A DNA stretch of 64,000 bases, from positions 124,001-188,000 of the forward strand of contig NZ_JAAIKC010000005.1 in the NCBI RefSeq assembly GCF_010820665.1, in the 5' to 3' direction. Both the position numbers and the translations under genes were made by a program. Of the stretch, positions 26,495 to 35,073 are shown piece after piece. Position 1 is the first letter of the stretch, and each line of letters begins with the position of its first letter. This stretch comes from Paenibacillus sp. SYP-B3998 (lineage in GTDB: Bacteria; Bacillota; Bacilli; Paenibacillales; NBRC-103111). Under the pieces are notes generated by a model, which was not told where the DNA came from, did not search any database, and was given only the letters and a program-made list of their open reading frames with translations.

Positions 26495-27454
26495 ATGTCT
26501 AAATCAAAAAGAATTATGGAATTAATGATGACCGTCAACCAAAAACGTAAGTTTACAGTCAAGGAACTTTCTCGAGAGTTTGGCGTTTCACAAAGAACGA
26601 TATTAAGGGATTTACAAGAATTGAGTGAATTAGGGGTGCCCTTATATTCTGAAGTGGGACCTCATGGTGGTTACCGAGTGTTGAAGGAAAGGATCCTGCC
26701 TCCTATTGCCTTCTCCGAGGAAGAAGCCATCGCCATATTTTTTGCGATTCATGCACTTCGTCACTATTCATCCCTTCCTTTTGAAACGGAATCTTCTTCG
26801 GCATTGAGCAAATTTTATTATTATATGCCACAAGACATCCGGGATCGTATTGATCAAATGAAGAACCGTGTTGATTTTGTAACTCCTACCAGGCAAATCA
26901 GTTCTCCCTATTTATCCATCTTGCTCGACGCAGCCATACAGCAAAAAGTCTTACTCATAGATTACGAATCTCGAGAAAAACGATCAAATCGGGAGATACA
27001 ACCAATTGGAATCTATACAAGGAACGGTCTATGGTACTGTCCTGCCTATTGTTGCCAGAACGATGATATTCGTGTGTTTCGGTGTGACCGAATACATTCT
27101 GTTGTTCATTCGGCATTAAAACCGATGGATCTTCGGCATCTTGACCTTGAAAATAGAGACTTGAATAGTCTGGTGGAGCAGGAGTATGTTACACTTTTTG
27201 CGGAACTGACAAAAGAGGGTGTCCAAGCGTGCGAGGCTGAGCCTTGGCCGGTACCCAAGCTTCATATTCGGCAGGATGGAACTGGTTGGCTTGAAGGTAA
27301 CATTCGGAAGAGTGACATTCAGTTTTTTGCAAAGTTTTTCATTGGCTTAGGCAATGAAGTGACGGTGGAAAATCCACCAGAGCTTTTGGATAGTATAAAA
27401 AGGAATTTATCCGAACTCATGGCCAAATATGTGATGGGGGGAAACTTGTGTTGA
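26495..27454 (+). CDS. YafY-type WYL-domain transcriptional regulator
   Basis: The 319-residue protein has an N-terminal HTH_11 domain (about 5-60; FGVSQRTILRDLQELSELG) and a WYL domain (about 140-215; the WYL tripeptide region reads GLWYCPAYC). The ATG at 26495 gives the normal family start; an upstream GTG at 26456 would add 13 residues across the inverted repeat. It is a paralogue in architecture of the regulator at 4063. Confidence 0.87.
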   Translation: MSKSKRIMELMMTVNQKRKFTVKELSREFGVSQRTILRDLQELSELGVPLYSEVGPHGGYRVLKERILPPIAFSEEEAIAIFFAIHALRHYSSLPFETESSSALSKFYYYMPQDIRDRIDQMKNRVDFVTPTRQISSPYLSILLDAAIQQKVLLIDYESREKRSNREIQPIGIYTRNGLWYCPAYCCQNDDIRVFRCDRIHSVVHSALKPMDLRHLDLENRDLNSLVEQEYVTLFAELTKEGVQACEAEPWPVPKLHIRQDGTGWLEGNIRKSDIQFFAKFFIGLGNEVTVENPPELLDSIKRNLSELMAKYVMGGNLC

Positions 27455-27483
27455 TTTTTGGGTGCAGGATGATGTATGATTGC

Positions 27484-27503
27484 AACATACGATGACGTAT
27501 GTT
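27484..27503. promoter_or_regulatory. TetR operator (copy 1)
   Basis: AACATACG-ATGA-CGTATGTT is a perfect 8+8 inverted repeat 19 bases before the TetR start at 27523. The same half-site and 4-base spacing recur at 28103 and 58725. Confidence 0.75.
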
Positions 27504-27522
27504 TTAGAGGTGAGTGAGAAGC

Positions 27523-28062
27523 ATGCAGCTAACGAGTGACGATTGGATTAGAGCGGGACTAGAGACGTTATCGCAATCGGGGATTGCTTCCGTCAAAATT
27601 GAAGCCATCGCTCGAAAACTAAAAATCAGCAAGGGAAGCTTTTATCACTATTTCAGAGACCGTGCCGAGTTGCTTGAAGCGATGTTTTTCTATTGGGAAG
27701 TGCACTTAACCAGAGAGGTCATTCGTGAGATGGAGAACAGCGGCATGTCTGCTAAAGAACAATTTCAGGCATTGGTGTACGGAAGTTTCTCGCATACGAT
27801 CAGATTGCAGTCAGCCATACTCGCCTGGGCCAATCAAGATGAACAGATTGCGGAGCGAGTGAAGGAGATTGAGCAAGAGCGTGTGCAGTACATTGAAAGG
27901 TTGTTCAACGAAATGGGCCTTCCTCCCGCTGAATCCAAAGTGCGAGCGGAGATTAGTTACTTTACATTCCTCGGTTGGATCGACCGGAGCAGCAGGAATC
28001 CGGCATTGAAGACAACCCAGTTGGCTGATGCGTTTATTAACTTCATCACACAGATGTCCTAG
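27523..28062 (+). CDS. TetR-family transcriptional repressor
   Basis: The 179-residue protein has an N-terminal TetR HTH (about 7-50; IARKLKISKGSFYHYFRDRAELL) and an all-helical ligand domain. It is clearly paralogous (roughly 60% identical by eye) to the TetR at 58709, and of the same length. The ATG at 27523 follows TAGAGGTGAG. A terminator follows, and the two membrane protein genes behind it have their own copy of the operator, so they are likely regulated by this protein. Confidence 0.92.
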   Translation: MQLTSDDWIRAGLETLSQSGIASVKIEAIARKLKISKGSFYHYFRDRAELLEAMFFYWEVHLTREVIREMENSGMSAKEQFQALVYGSFSHTIRLQSAILAWANQDEQIAERVKEIEQERVQYIERLFNEMGLPPAESKVRAEISYFTFLGWIDRSSRNPALKTTQLADAFINFITQMS

Positions 28063-28064
28063 CG

Positions 28065-28092
28065 CCTTTTAAATTTGATTTAAAAGGTTTTT
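28065..28092 (+). terminator. Intrinsic terminator after tetR
   Basis: A 10-base perfect stem CCTTTTAAAT / ATTTAAAAGG with a 3-base loop is followed by T5. It begins 3 bases after the tetR stop. Confidence 0.8.
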
Positions 28093-28102
28093 CTGTAAAC
28101 AA

Positions 28103-28122
28103 AACATACGTATACGTATTTT
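28103..28122. promoter_or_regulatory. TetR operator (copy 2)
   Basis: AACATACG-TATA-CGTATTTT matches copy 1 in 15 of 16 half-site positions and lies 30 bases before the GTG at 28152. Confidence 0.7.
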
Positions 28123-28151
28123 TACATCCATTATTTGAGGAGGAACATACA

Positions 28152-28601
28152 GTGAGAAGCTTATTAAAGCTCGGCGGTTATTGCAATCTGGTCATTTCCC
28201 TACTGCATATTGCGGGATTATTCTGGGCGAAGGAAATGTTCCGAGTAACGGGTGTCTCAGAGCCCATGGGCCAATTATCAGCGCTTCACAGTTCGCTGCC
28301 TTATTTATTAACAGCATTCGTGGCTATTATATTTGCCCTATTTGGCATCTACGCGATCTATGCGGAAGATGAACGTATCAAGCTTCCTTTTAAGCAAAAC
28401 GTGATTTATGGCATTGCTATCATTTATTTCCTACGGGGGTTTGGAGAATGGATCGCGCATGCTGCTCTTCATTCTGTGAATGCTACTGAGACACTATATT
28501 CGAGTATAGCGATTGCAATCGGGGCTATGTATGGCTTGGGTGGATGGTACCTTTTCAAAAAAACGAAAACGATTCATCAAACGAAAGAAATTCGGAGGTG
28601 A
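28152..28601 (+). CDS. Four-helix membrane protein of unknown function
   Basis: The 149-residue protein has four hydrophobic segments (about 8-28, 46-70, 83-102, 115-134) and a basic tail. It starts with GTG 7 bases after GAGGAGGAA. It lies between a TetR operator and a second small membrane gene 6 bases downstream. I do not recognise the family with certainty. The arrangement suggests a drug- or stress-induced membrane pair. Confidence 0.75.
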   Translation: MRSLLKLGGYCNLVISLLHIAGLFWAKEMFRVTGVSEPMGQLSALHSSLPYLLTAFVAIIFALFGIYAIYAEDERIKLPFKQNVIYGIAIIYFLRGFGEWIAHAALHSVNATETLYSSIAIAIGAMYGLGGWYLFKKTKTIHQTKEIRR

Positions 28602-28607
28602 TCTGCG

Positions 28608-28976
28608 ATGCGGATTTGGAAATATAGCGGTATATATATGATTGCAACAGGAATCATCCATAATGTTGTTGGTTTTATCGCGGGTTGGGATGTACTGGGT
28701 CTTATGGCGCAAGATGGATTGTTTAATTCGGTGACTAATCAGCCTGATCGGAACTACATATTTTGGTTCCTATCCATCGGCTTCTTTTGGATGATTCTCG
28801 GGCATGCGTTTCACAAGTATCTGTTAGCATACAATCAAGCGCTGCCAGCTATATTCGGGTGGTACATACTCCTTTTCGCCATTATTGGTTGCGTGTTAAT
28901 GCCCGCATCAGGGATCTGGCTGTTTATCCCGCAAGCTATCATTATTATCTTAGCTAAGCGCAATATAGTGAGGTAG
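28608..28976 (+). CDS. DUF6463-like small membrane protein
   Basis: The 122-residue protein has four hydrophobic segments. GIYMIATGIIHNVVGF near the N-terminus and FFWMILGHAF in the middle match my recollection of DUF6463 proteins. It follows the previous gene by 6 bases with CGGAGGTGA overlapping, so the two are translated together. The function is unknown. Confidence 0.75.
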   Translation: MRIWKYSGIYMIATGIIHNVVGFIAGWDVLGLMAQDGLFNSVTNQPDRNYIFWFLSIGFFWMILGHAFHKYLLAYNQALPAIFGWYILLFAIIGCVLMPASGIWLFIPQAIIIILAKRNIVR

Positions 28977-29165
28977 TAGGAATTTGCAGGAATTTTAATT
29001 CCGCATGTATCTCAGCCCTCCTTTTCCCTGTATAGAGATTGGTTTTTAATAACATTCTAATGAATCTGGCCGTTGTCGGCTGGGTTTTTCTTGTATGTTG
29101 ACGCTATCGGCAAGTAGGTTTATGCAGGTTGCGAGCTAAGTCATATATGCGATAAGAATTTTGGG

Positions 29166-29194
29166 TTGACATTTATCTACAATTAAAGTATCTT
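29166..29194 (+). promoter_or_regulatory. Promoter of the MarR (MhqR-like) gene
   Basis: TTGACA (29166-29171) and TATCTT (29189-29194) are separated by 17 bases. The -10 is inside the MhqR-like operator that follows. Confidence 0.7.
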
Positions 29195-29205
29195 TAAATT
29201 AAGAG
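29190..29205. promoter_or_regulatory. MhqR-type operator 1
   Basis: ATCTT-TAAATT-AAGAG overlaps the -10 box of the regulator gene. It has the same half-sites and 6-base spacer as the second site at 29747, and the layout of Bacillus MhqR boxes (ATCTC-N6-GAGAT type). Confidence 0.6.
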
Positions 29206-29259
29206 TTAACAAATTAAGATTTAAACATAAACAAAAGCAAGTAGAAAGAGGTGAACAGG

Positions 29260-29703
29260 ATGGCGAATTCGAAAGATGACTCATTAAATCTCTTTATTGC
29301 CCTTTCCAGAGCGAGCCAATGGGTAAATGCGCATGCGGATCAGGATATTCGCAAGCATGGGCTGAATCGAACTGAATTTGGAGTTCTTGAGCTGCTCTAT
29401 CACAAAGGGGCTCAGCCGATTCAACAAATTGGTTGCAAGGTGCTTATGAGCAGCGGCAACATTACGTATGTCGTCGATAAGTTGGAGCAGAAGCAATTCG
29501 TGTCTCGCAGAACGTCGACTGAAGACAGGCGTCTCATTTATGCTGAGATTACGGATAAAGGCAGGCAATTCATCGAAGACGCATTTCCCAAGCATATCGA
29601 TGTCATTGATCAGGCTGTAGCTGGTCTTACGTCCGAAGAGAAGAGAGTCGCCAGTGAGCTGCTCAAGAAGCTCGGCAAATTCGCGCAGGATGCTTTTAAG
29701 TAG
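29260..29703 (+). CDS. mhqR: MarR-family repressor, MhqR-like
   Basis: The 147-residue protein shows the MarR winged helix (about 35-105; LMSSGNITYVVDKLEQKQFVSRR, then the wing TEDRRLIYAEIT). ATG 29260 follows AAGAGGTGAA. The following genes are a nitroreductase, a ring-cleaving dioxygenase and a carboxylesterase, the same set that MhqR represses in Bacillus and Staphylococcus as a response to quinones and catechols. The symbol is given from this context and the operators. Confidence 0.82.
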   Translation: MANSKDDSLNLFIALSRASQWVNAHADQDIRKHGLNRTEFGVLELLYHKGAQPIQQIGCKVLMSSGNITYVVDKLEQKQFVSRRTSTEDRRLIYAEITDKGRQFIEDAFPKHIDVIDQAVAGLTSEEKRVASELLKKLGKFAQDAFK

Positions 29704-29746
29704 TTTACCCCGCAGAGGGAAATCAATTACAATGGTTTCTGACCTA

Positions 29747-29764
29747 TATCTTAAATTGAAGATA
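29747..29764. promoter_or_regulatory. MhqR-type operator 2
   Basis: TATCTT-AAATTG-AAGATA is a perfect 6+6 inverted repeat 20 bases before the nitroreductase ATG. It would let the MarR protein repress the mhq genes. Confidence 0.65.
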
Positions 29765-29784
29765 CTTAATTTGGAGGAATAATC

Positions 29785-30438
29785 ATGACAAACAATACGA
29801 ACGAACTTAACGAGCTTAATCTTATTTCACTTTTAAAAGCACGTAGATCTGCTAATAAATTTCATCCTGGTGTGGACATACTGGATGAAGAATTGGACGA
29901 AATATTCAACCTTGTGAAGTTCGCCCCATCTGCTTTTAATTTGCAGCATGCGCACTATGTCGTCGTCAAAAATCCAGACCTTAAGAACCAACTCTATGAG
30001 GCTGCTAACAAACAATACAAAGTTCAAACCGCATCAGCCGTGATTGTTGTGCTGGGAAATAAGGATGCTTACAAAGAAGTAGGTCGCATCAACGAAGGAC
30101 TTCTGGCGTTAGGCGTCATTAGCAAACAGGAATATGACATGACTGTTGATTCGGTCGTGAGCTTCTATGAAGGAAGAGGCGATGGATTCAAGCGGGAAGA
30201 AGCGATTCGCAACGCTAGTCTTTCCGCTATGCTCTTGATGCTGATTGCTAAAGAAAAAGGATGGGATACTTGTCCCATGATCGGTTTTGATCCGGAAGCA
30301 GTGCGTTCTGCATTGAATATCCCAGAATCCCATGTCCCTGCCCTTCTTATCACAATTGGTAGAGAGGATACATCCAGCCAACGCCCACGCGGCTACAGGA
30401 AGCCTGTTCGTGAGTTTGTTAGCTATAACTCATTTTAA
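29785..30438 (+). CDS. mhqN: Nitroreductase-family NAD(P)H oxidoreductase, MhqN-like
   Basis: The 217-residue protein has the FMN-binding features of the nitroreductase fold: ARRSANKFHPG (about 17-27), FAPSAFNLQHAHYVVV (about 47-62) and the C-terminal GREDTSSQRPRGYRKPVREF. TTGGAGGAA precedes the ATG. It likely reduces quinones or nitro compounds with FMN. Its promoter carries the second operator. Confidence 0.87.
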   Translation: MTNNTNELNELNLISLLKARRSANKFHPGVDILDEELDEIFNLVKFAPSAFNLQHAHYVVVKNPDLKNQLYEAANKQYKVQTASAVIVVLGNKDAYKEVGRINEGLLALGVISKQEYDMTVDSVVSFYEGRGDGFKREEAIRNASLSAMLLMLIAKEKGWDTCPMIGFDPEAVRSALNIPESHVPALLITIGREDTSSQRPRGYRKPVREFVSYNSF

Positions 30439-30485
30439 TTATTGAACTGATTAAAGATAAATCAATTAATAAGGAGATGGATAAG

Positions 30486-31439
30486 ATGACAGAACAGCAG
30501 ACAGCAGGAATCCACCATATCACAGCTTTTGTGCAAAATGCGCAGGAAACCGTTGACTTTTATGCGGGTGTTCTTGGACTGCGAATGATTAAAAAAACGA
30601 TTAATTTCGATGCGCCAGAAGTATATCACCTGTATTTCGGGAATGAGCTGGGAAGTCCGGGCACCATTATTACCTTTTTCCCTTGGGCCCATTCTCGTAA
30701 AGGACGCATTGGCGGTGGTCAAGTAGGGATTACTTCTTATGTTGTCCCTACAGGCAGCTTATCGTTTTGGGAAGAACGGTTAGCACAGTTTAATATTCCT
30801 TTTGAAAAAGTTACGAGATTCTCGGAAACGTATCTTCAATTTGCAGATCGCGACGGCCTTCAGCTTGAGATTGTTGAGCGTGAGGAAGGTCCTAGGAGTC
30901 AGTGGTCTTTCGGCGGTGTACCGGTTGATAGAGCGATTAAAGGTTTCGGAGGAGCAGTGCTCTACAGTACAGATCCCACACAAACAGCTCACTTGCTCAA
31001 GCAGGTGATGGGACTTCAGAAAGTAGGGCAAGAAGGGGCCTATGCCCGCTTTAAATCTACTGGTGACTTAGGGAACATGATTGATTTGAATGTTTCTCCA
31101 ATGGCGAGTGGCGTCGGCGGCGCCGGTACGGTGCATCATATTGCCTGGCGTGCCAAAGATGACGCGGAGCACGCGCTGTGGAGAAGTCACGTCACGAATC
31201 ATGGCTTCCATCCAACACCGATTGTGGATCGCCAGTACTTCAATGCGATTTATTTCCGCGAGGAAGGCGGTATATTGTTCGAGATTGCGACGGATCCTCC
31301 AGGGTTCTCGCGGGATGAGCAACCAGAAGCGCTTGGTGAGAAATTGATGCTGCCGGAATGGTTTGAAGGCAATCGTTCGCAAATTGAAAGTAATTTGCCT
31401 CCCATTCAAGTGCGTGTATTGGAGGCGGGCAAATCATGA
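30486..31439 (+). CDS. mhqO: Ring-cleaving dioxygenase of the glyoxalase/VOC superfamily, MhqO/MhqE-like
   Basis: The 317-residue protein has two VOC modules (about 8-130 and 150-280). Candidate metal ligands are the His in IHHITAFV (near residue 10), the His in VHHIAWRA (near 218) and the Glu in ILFEIATD (near 267). It belongs to the hydroquinone-specific dioxygenases. ATG 30486 is 9 bases from AAGGAG; another ATG at 30477 is too close. It overlaps the next gene by 4 bases (ATGA). Confidence 0.87.
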   Translation: MTEQQTAGIHHITAFVQNAQETVDFYAGVLGLRMIKKTINFDAPEVYHLYFGNELGSPGTIITFFPWAHSRKGRIGGGQVGITSYVVPTGSLSFWEERLAQFNIPFEKVTRFSETYLQFADRDGLQLEIVEREEGPRSQWSFGGVPVDRAIKGFGGAVLYSTDPTQTAHLLKQVMGLQKVGQEGAYARFKSTGDLGNMIDLNVSPMASGVGGAGTVHHIAWRAKDDAEHALWRSHVTNHGFHPTPIVDRQYFNAIYFREEGGILFEIATDPPGFSRDEQPEALGEKLMLPEWFEGNRSQIESNLPPIQVRVLEAGKS

Positions 31440-32044
31440 AGCACATCTTCCAGCAAGGTTCAGATTCTAGTGCGCCTGTGCTTGTACTTTTTCACGGAAC
31501 GGGAGGCACCGAGCAGGATCTTTTGCCGCTAGCGCAAACCGTTGCGCCATCCTCGTCTGTGCTGAGTGTCAGAGGTAATGTGCTTGAAAATGGCATGCCG
31601 CGATTTTTTCGTCGATTGGCAGAGGGCATCTTCGATGAGGAGGATCTGCTCTTTCGCACCCAAGAATTGAATGAGTTCCTTGATCAAGCCGCTGAAGAGC
31701 ATGGTTTTGATCGTCATAACCTCGTAGCCATCGGGTACTCGAACGGCGCTAATATTGCCGGCAGCCTCTTATTCCATTATCCGGGCGCGCTGCGGGGAGC
31801 GATCCTCCATCACCCGATGGTGCCGCGGCGCGGCGTGCAGCTGCCTGATCTCTCTGCTGTACCGATTTTCCTTGGCGCTGGCGAAAATGATCCGATTTGT
31901 CCTCCCCAAGAGACGGAGGAACTTCAGAAGCTGTTAAGCGATGCAGGCGCACCCGTTGTTGTTCATTGGGAACGGGCTGGGCATCAGCTTACACACTCAG
32001 AAGTTGGCGCAGCAGCAGCGTGGTATAAGCAGACTTTTGTATGA
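31436..32044 (+). CDS. mhqD: Phospholipase/carboxylesterase-like alpha/beta hydrolase, MhqD-like
   Basis: The 202-residue protein has LFHGTGGTEQDLLPLA (about 20-35), the nucleophile GYSNGA (about 101-106), an acid in LGAGENDPICP (about 147) and the late His in AGHQLT (about 182). This is the arrangement of MhqD, which accompanies the dioxygenase MhqE in Bacillus and Staphylococcus. It is translationally coupled to the dioxygenase gene through an ATGA overlap. Confidence 0.87.
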   Translation: MKHIFQQGSDSSAPVLVLFHGTGGTEQDLLPLAQTVAPSSSVLSVRGNVLENGMPRFFRRLAEGIFDEEDLLFRTQELNEFLDQAAEEHGFDRHNLVAIGYSNGANIAGSLLFHYPGALRGAILHHPMVPRRGVQLPDLSAVPIFLGAGENDPICPPQETEELQKLLSDAGAPVVVHWERAGHQLTHSEVGAAAAWYKQTFV

Positions 32045-32080
32045 AGATACACTTACGTTTAATTTAAAAGGTCAGGCTGA

Positions 32081-32127
32081 GAGCCCAGCTCACCAAGTGG
32101 TGAGGATGGGTTCTTTGCTGTCTTTTT
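32081..32127 (+). terminator. Terminator-like hairpin after the mhq genes
   Basis: CCCA-gc-TCACC pairs with GGTGA-gga-TGGG around AAGT, and a T5 run follows 10 bases later. The distance makes it a moderate candidate. It lies between convergent genes. Confidence 0.45.
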
Positions 32128-32980
32128 AGACGTCGGTACGGAAATGCTGGGGTGAAACGCCTACGTATTTTTTGAACAGCCGGGAAAAGTAGAAAACATC
32201 TTTAAACCCAAGCGATACCGCGGTTTCCTTCACGGATTGATGGGTGTTGAGCAGCATATTTTTGGCTTCTGAGATTTTGAGGCGATGGACATATTCATTG
32301 AGCGAATAGCCTGTCGCTTTGTGAATCATCCGACGTAGTGTGGACAACGAAATATGATGGCGCTCGCAAACCTCAGCCGCATCAAACGGGTGGTGTATAG
32401 AAGCGGAAATATCATCCAACAACTTGGTCATAGGGTCTGCGGAGGGTTCGCGAAGCCGCGGTTGGCTGCTTAGGACGAGCTCATACAAGAAGGATTCCAG
32501 AAGTAAAGCAGCTCGGTCCAGATTGGCGGGATCGCCGCTTTCCATGAGCATGAAAATGCGGTCGATTTTACTTTGCTGCGCGTCATCGGTACCTATTTGG
32601 TGAACTTTATCCAGTTCAGTTAGCCAGGTATCAAGCCATTCTTGAAGGCGGGACCCTTCAACGGTGAAATAGAATTCGTCCCAGGTCTCGTTATGAGCAG
32701 GTCCATAGTCAAAGACTGCACCAGGGAAGAAGAAAAAGAAGCTGCCTTTTCCGACCTTCATCTGTTCTCCGTTATTAATCCGATAGGTGCCCGAGCCACC
32801 GGCGATGTAGACAAGCGCATAATGCTGAAAGCTGGCTGTGCGTCTATACAGCTTACGATTAGGCAGATGACCAACGGAGATCATGGCGAGTGATTTGATG
32901 TTAAGCTTGCTTTTATCTGTCGTGCGATCAATAATACGGATCGGTTTGGAACTGATCGTATAGTCCATGTAAGTGGTCAT
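32126..32980 (-). CDS. AraC-family regulator with cupin-type sensor domain
   Basis: The 284-residue protein has an N-terminal AraC-binding/cupin region (about 25-140; YALVYIAGGSGTYRINNG and KGSFFFFFPG) and two C-terminal HTH motifs (about 185-280; CERHHISLSTLRRMIHKATG and LGFKDVFYFSRLFKKYVG). It is divergent from the Gfo/Idh-isomerase operon and is probably its sugar-responsive activator. A GGAGGTAG site lies before the ATG at 32980. Confidence 0.9.
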   Translation of the reverse strand: MTTYMDYTISSKPIRIIDRTTDKSKLNIKSLAMISVGHLPNRKLYRRTASFQHYALVYIAGGSGTYRINNGEQMKVGKGSFFFFFPGAVFDYGPAHNETWDEFYFTVEGSRLQEWLDTWLTELDKVHQIGTDDAQQSKIDRIFMLMESGDPANLDRAALLLESFLYELVLSSQPRLREPSADPMTKLLDDISASIHHPFDAAEVCERHHISLSTLRRMIHKATGYSLNEYVHRLKISEAKNMLLNTHQSVKETAVSLGFKDVFYFSRLFKKYVGVSPQHFRTDV

Positions 32981-33023
32981 AATGGGTATTCTACCTCCTA
33001 GAAGGTGCGTGGTATTCTGATTG

Positions 33024-33048
33024 TATAATGCGAATGTTCATTATCGCA
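33024..33048 (+). promoter_or_regulatory. Promoter -10 and inverted repeat before the oxidoreductase operon
   Basis: A perfect TATAAT (33024-33029) has no good -35 at 17 bases, which is usual for an activator-dependent promoter. It is followed by TGCGA-N10-TCGCA (33029-33048). The site lies between the divergent AraC gene and the operon. Confidence 0.5.
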
Positions 33049-33073
33049 ACTTTACTACGAGGATGTGTCACTC

Positions 33074-34138
33074 ATGATCGTAAAAAAAAGTAAAATCGGC
33101 ATTATTGGCCTCGGATCGATATCCGACATGCACTTGAAATCCTATCAGAAGCTAGAAGAAGTGGAAGTATTTGCGGTTTGCGATTTAAATCAAGAGCGTG
33201 CGGAAGAAAAAGCGAAGCAGTACGGAGCGTCGCATGTTTATACAAATTACAAGGATCTCTTAGCGAATCCAGAAATAGAAGCTGTTAGCATTTGTACATG
33301 GAACAACTCGCATGCGGAGATCAGCATTGCTGCTTTGCATGCAGGCAAGCATGTTTTGGTCGAGAAACCGTTGTGCCGCACTGTCGAGGAAGCGCTTCAA
33401 ATTGAAGCCGCTGTACGTGAAACTGGCAAGACGCTGCAAGTGGGCTTCGTACGCCGTTACGATACGAACGCGCAGCTCGTGAAGCGCTTCATCAATAATG
33501 GGGAGCTGGGAGAAGTCTATTATGCAAAAGCCTCCTGTATACGCAGGCTGGGCAATCCAGGGGGCTGGTTTGCTGACAAGGAACGTTCTGGTGGCGGGCC
33601 GCTTATTGATCTAGGCGTCCACGTTATCGATGTGTGCTGGTATTTGATGGGGAGACCCAAGCCAGTGTCTGTCAGTGGAAATACCTATAAGAAGTTAGGT
33701 AATCGCGCTCATATTCGCAATCTTTCCTTCTATCAAGCTGCGGACTACGACCCAAGTGTGAATGGTGTCGAGGATATGGCCAACGCGTTGATTCGTTTCG
33801 AGAATGGTGCATCCTTGCTTGTAGATGTGAGCTTTACGCTGCATGCGAAGAAGGATGAGATTTCGGTGAAATTATACGGGGATCAAGGCGGTGTTGAGCT
33901 GGAGCCGGAACTGTTGCTCGTTACAGAAAAGCATGACACGATCTTGAATATAACGCCTCAAACTGACAATAAATCGATCAATATTGACGAAGCATTCTAT
34001 AACGAAGTGAGCCACTTCGTCTCCTGCTGCCGAACAGGGAGCACGCCGATCAGTCCAGTTGAGGATGGGCTGACGATGATGAAAATCCTATGCGCCATTT
34101 ATGAGTCAGCAGCCAAAGGGACGGAAATTCAGCTATAA
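33074..34138 (+). CDS. Gfo/Idh/MocA-family NAD(P)-dependent oxidoreductase
   Basis: The 354-residue protein has the Rossmann motif GIIGLGSISDMH (about 9-20), the EKP motif in HVLVEKPLCRT (about 94), and the substrate-domain segment GGGPLIDLGVHVIDVCWYL (about 175-193) with the catalytic Asp and His. It should oxidise a sugar or inositol hydroxyl. ATG 33074 is 11 bases from GAGG; a GTG at 33065 is too near. It heads an operon with two TIM-barrel isomerase-like genes. Confidence 0.92.
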   Translation: MIVKKSKIGIIGLGSISDMHLKSYQKLEEVEVFAVCDLNQERAEEKAKQYGASHVYTNYKDLLANPEIEAVSICTWNNSHAEISIAALHAGKHVLVEKPLCRTVEEALQIEAAVRETGKTLQVGFVRRYDTNAQLVKRFINNGELGEVYYAKASCIRRLGNPGGWFADKERSGGGPLIDLGVHVIDVCWYLMGRPKPVSVSGNTYKKLGNRAHIRNLSFYQAADYDPSVNGVEDMANALIRFENGASLLVDVSFTLHAKKDEISVKLYGDQGGVELEPELLLVTEKHDTILNITPQTDNKSINIDEAFYNEVSHFVSCCRTGSTPISPVEDGLTMMKILCAIYESAAKGTEIQL

Positions 34139-34172
34139 ATAATCCATCATAAGGAAGATGAGGGCGAAAAGG

Positions 34173-35030
34173 ATGAAACTAGGCGTCAGTTCATATAGCT
34201 TGTACGGTGCTTTGCAGTCTGGGGAACTAGATATTTTGGGTGTTATCGATTGGGTTGCCGATCATGGAGGCGAGCATATTGAGATTGTGCCAGTTGGCTT
34301 CGAATTGGCAGGCAAGCCGGAGTTAGCCGACGCCATTCGCAGCAAAGCGAAGTCGCGTGGAATCGATGTATCGAATTATGCGATTGGGGCTAATTTTGCT
34401 ACGGAGACGAAAGAGGCTTACGAGCAGGAGATCGCTCGAGTCAAGGCGGAAGTTGATCTTGCAGCCAGATTAGGCGTGAAGCTGATGCGTCATGATGTCG
34501 CAACAAGCAAGGACACTTCGATCCAGAACTTTCATCGCGAATTAGATCGTTTGACGGAGGCAGCTAGACAAATTGCCGATTATGCCGCGCAATACGACAT
34601 CGTGACGAGTATTGAAAACCACGGTTATTTCGTACAAGCCAGTGATCGGGTGCAAGCTCTGATTCAAGCGGTAGATCGCCCTAACTTCCGCACTACGTTA
34701 GATGTCGGCAACTTCCTGTGCGTTGATGAGGATCCTGTTGCTGCAGTCAAGAAAAACTTGCCATACGCATCTATGGTGCATGTGAAAGACTTTTACCGTC
34801 GTCCCTCTTATTTGAACCCGGGAGAAGGCTGGTTTAAGAGCACAAGCGGCAACTATTTACGTGGGGCCATCTTCGGTCATGGAGATATCGACATGAGGGA
34901 AGTGCTTCGCCAGGTTAAAGGTTCCGGCTACGATGGTTATATTTCACTTGAATTTGAAGGCCTCGAAGAATGTAAAAATGGTACGAAGATCGGTTTGAGC
35001 AATGTCAGACGTATGTGGGATGAAATCTAA
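34173..35030 (+). CDS. Sugar phosphate isomerase/epimerase-like TIM-barrel protein (first)
   Basis: The 285-residue protein belongs to the xylose-isomerase-like/IolE-IolH group: TIM-barrel metal ligands appear as Glu in SIENHG (about 150), Asp in TLDVGNFL (about 181), His in MVHVKDFY (about 207) and Glu in YISLEFEG (about 262). ATG 34173 gives the usual start (MKLGVSSYSL); an upstream ATG at 34158 lies against the ribosome site. It probably isomerises or dehydrates the keto-sugar made by the preceding oxidoreductase. Confidence 0.88.
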   Translation: MKLGVSSYSLYGALQSGELDILGVIDWVADHGGEHIEIVPVGFELAGKPELADAIRSKAKSRGIDVSNYAIGANFATETKEAYEQEIARVKAEVDLAARLGVKLMRHDVATSKDTSIQNFHRELDRLTEAARQIADYAAQYDIVTSIENHGYFVQASDRVQALIQAVDRPNFRTTLDVGNFLCVDEDPVAAVKKNLPYASMVHVKDFYRRPSYLNPGEGWFKSTSGNYLRGAIFGHGDIDMREVLRQVKGSGYDGYISLEFEGLEECKNGTKIGLSNVRRMWDEI

Positions 35031-35073
35031 AATCGAATAGCTATCTGTAATTAAGCGTGTAGGAGGCGATGAA

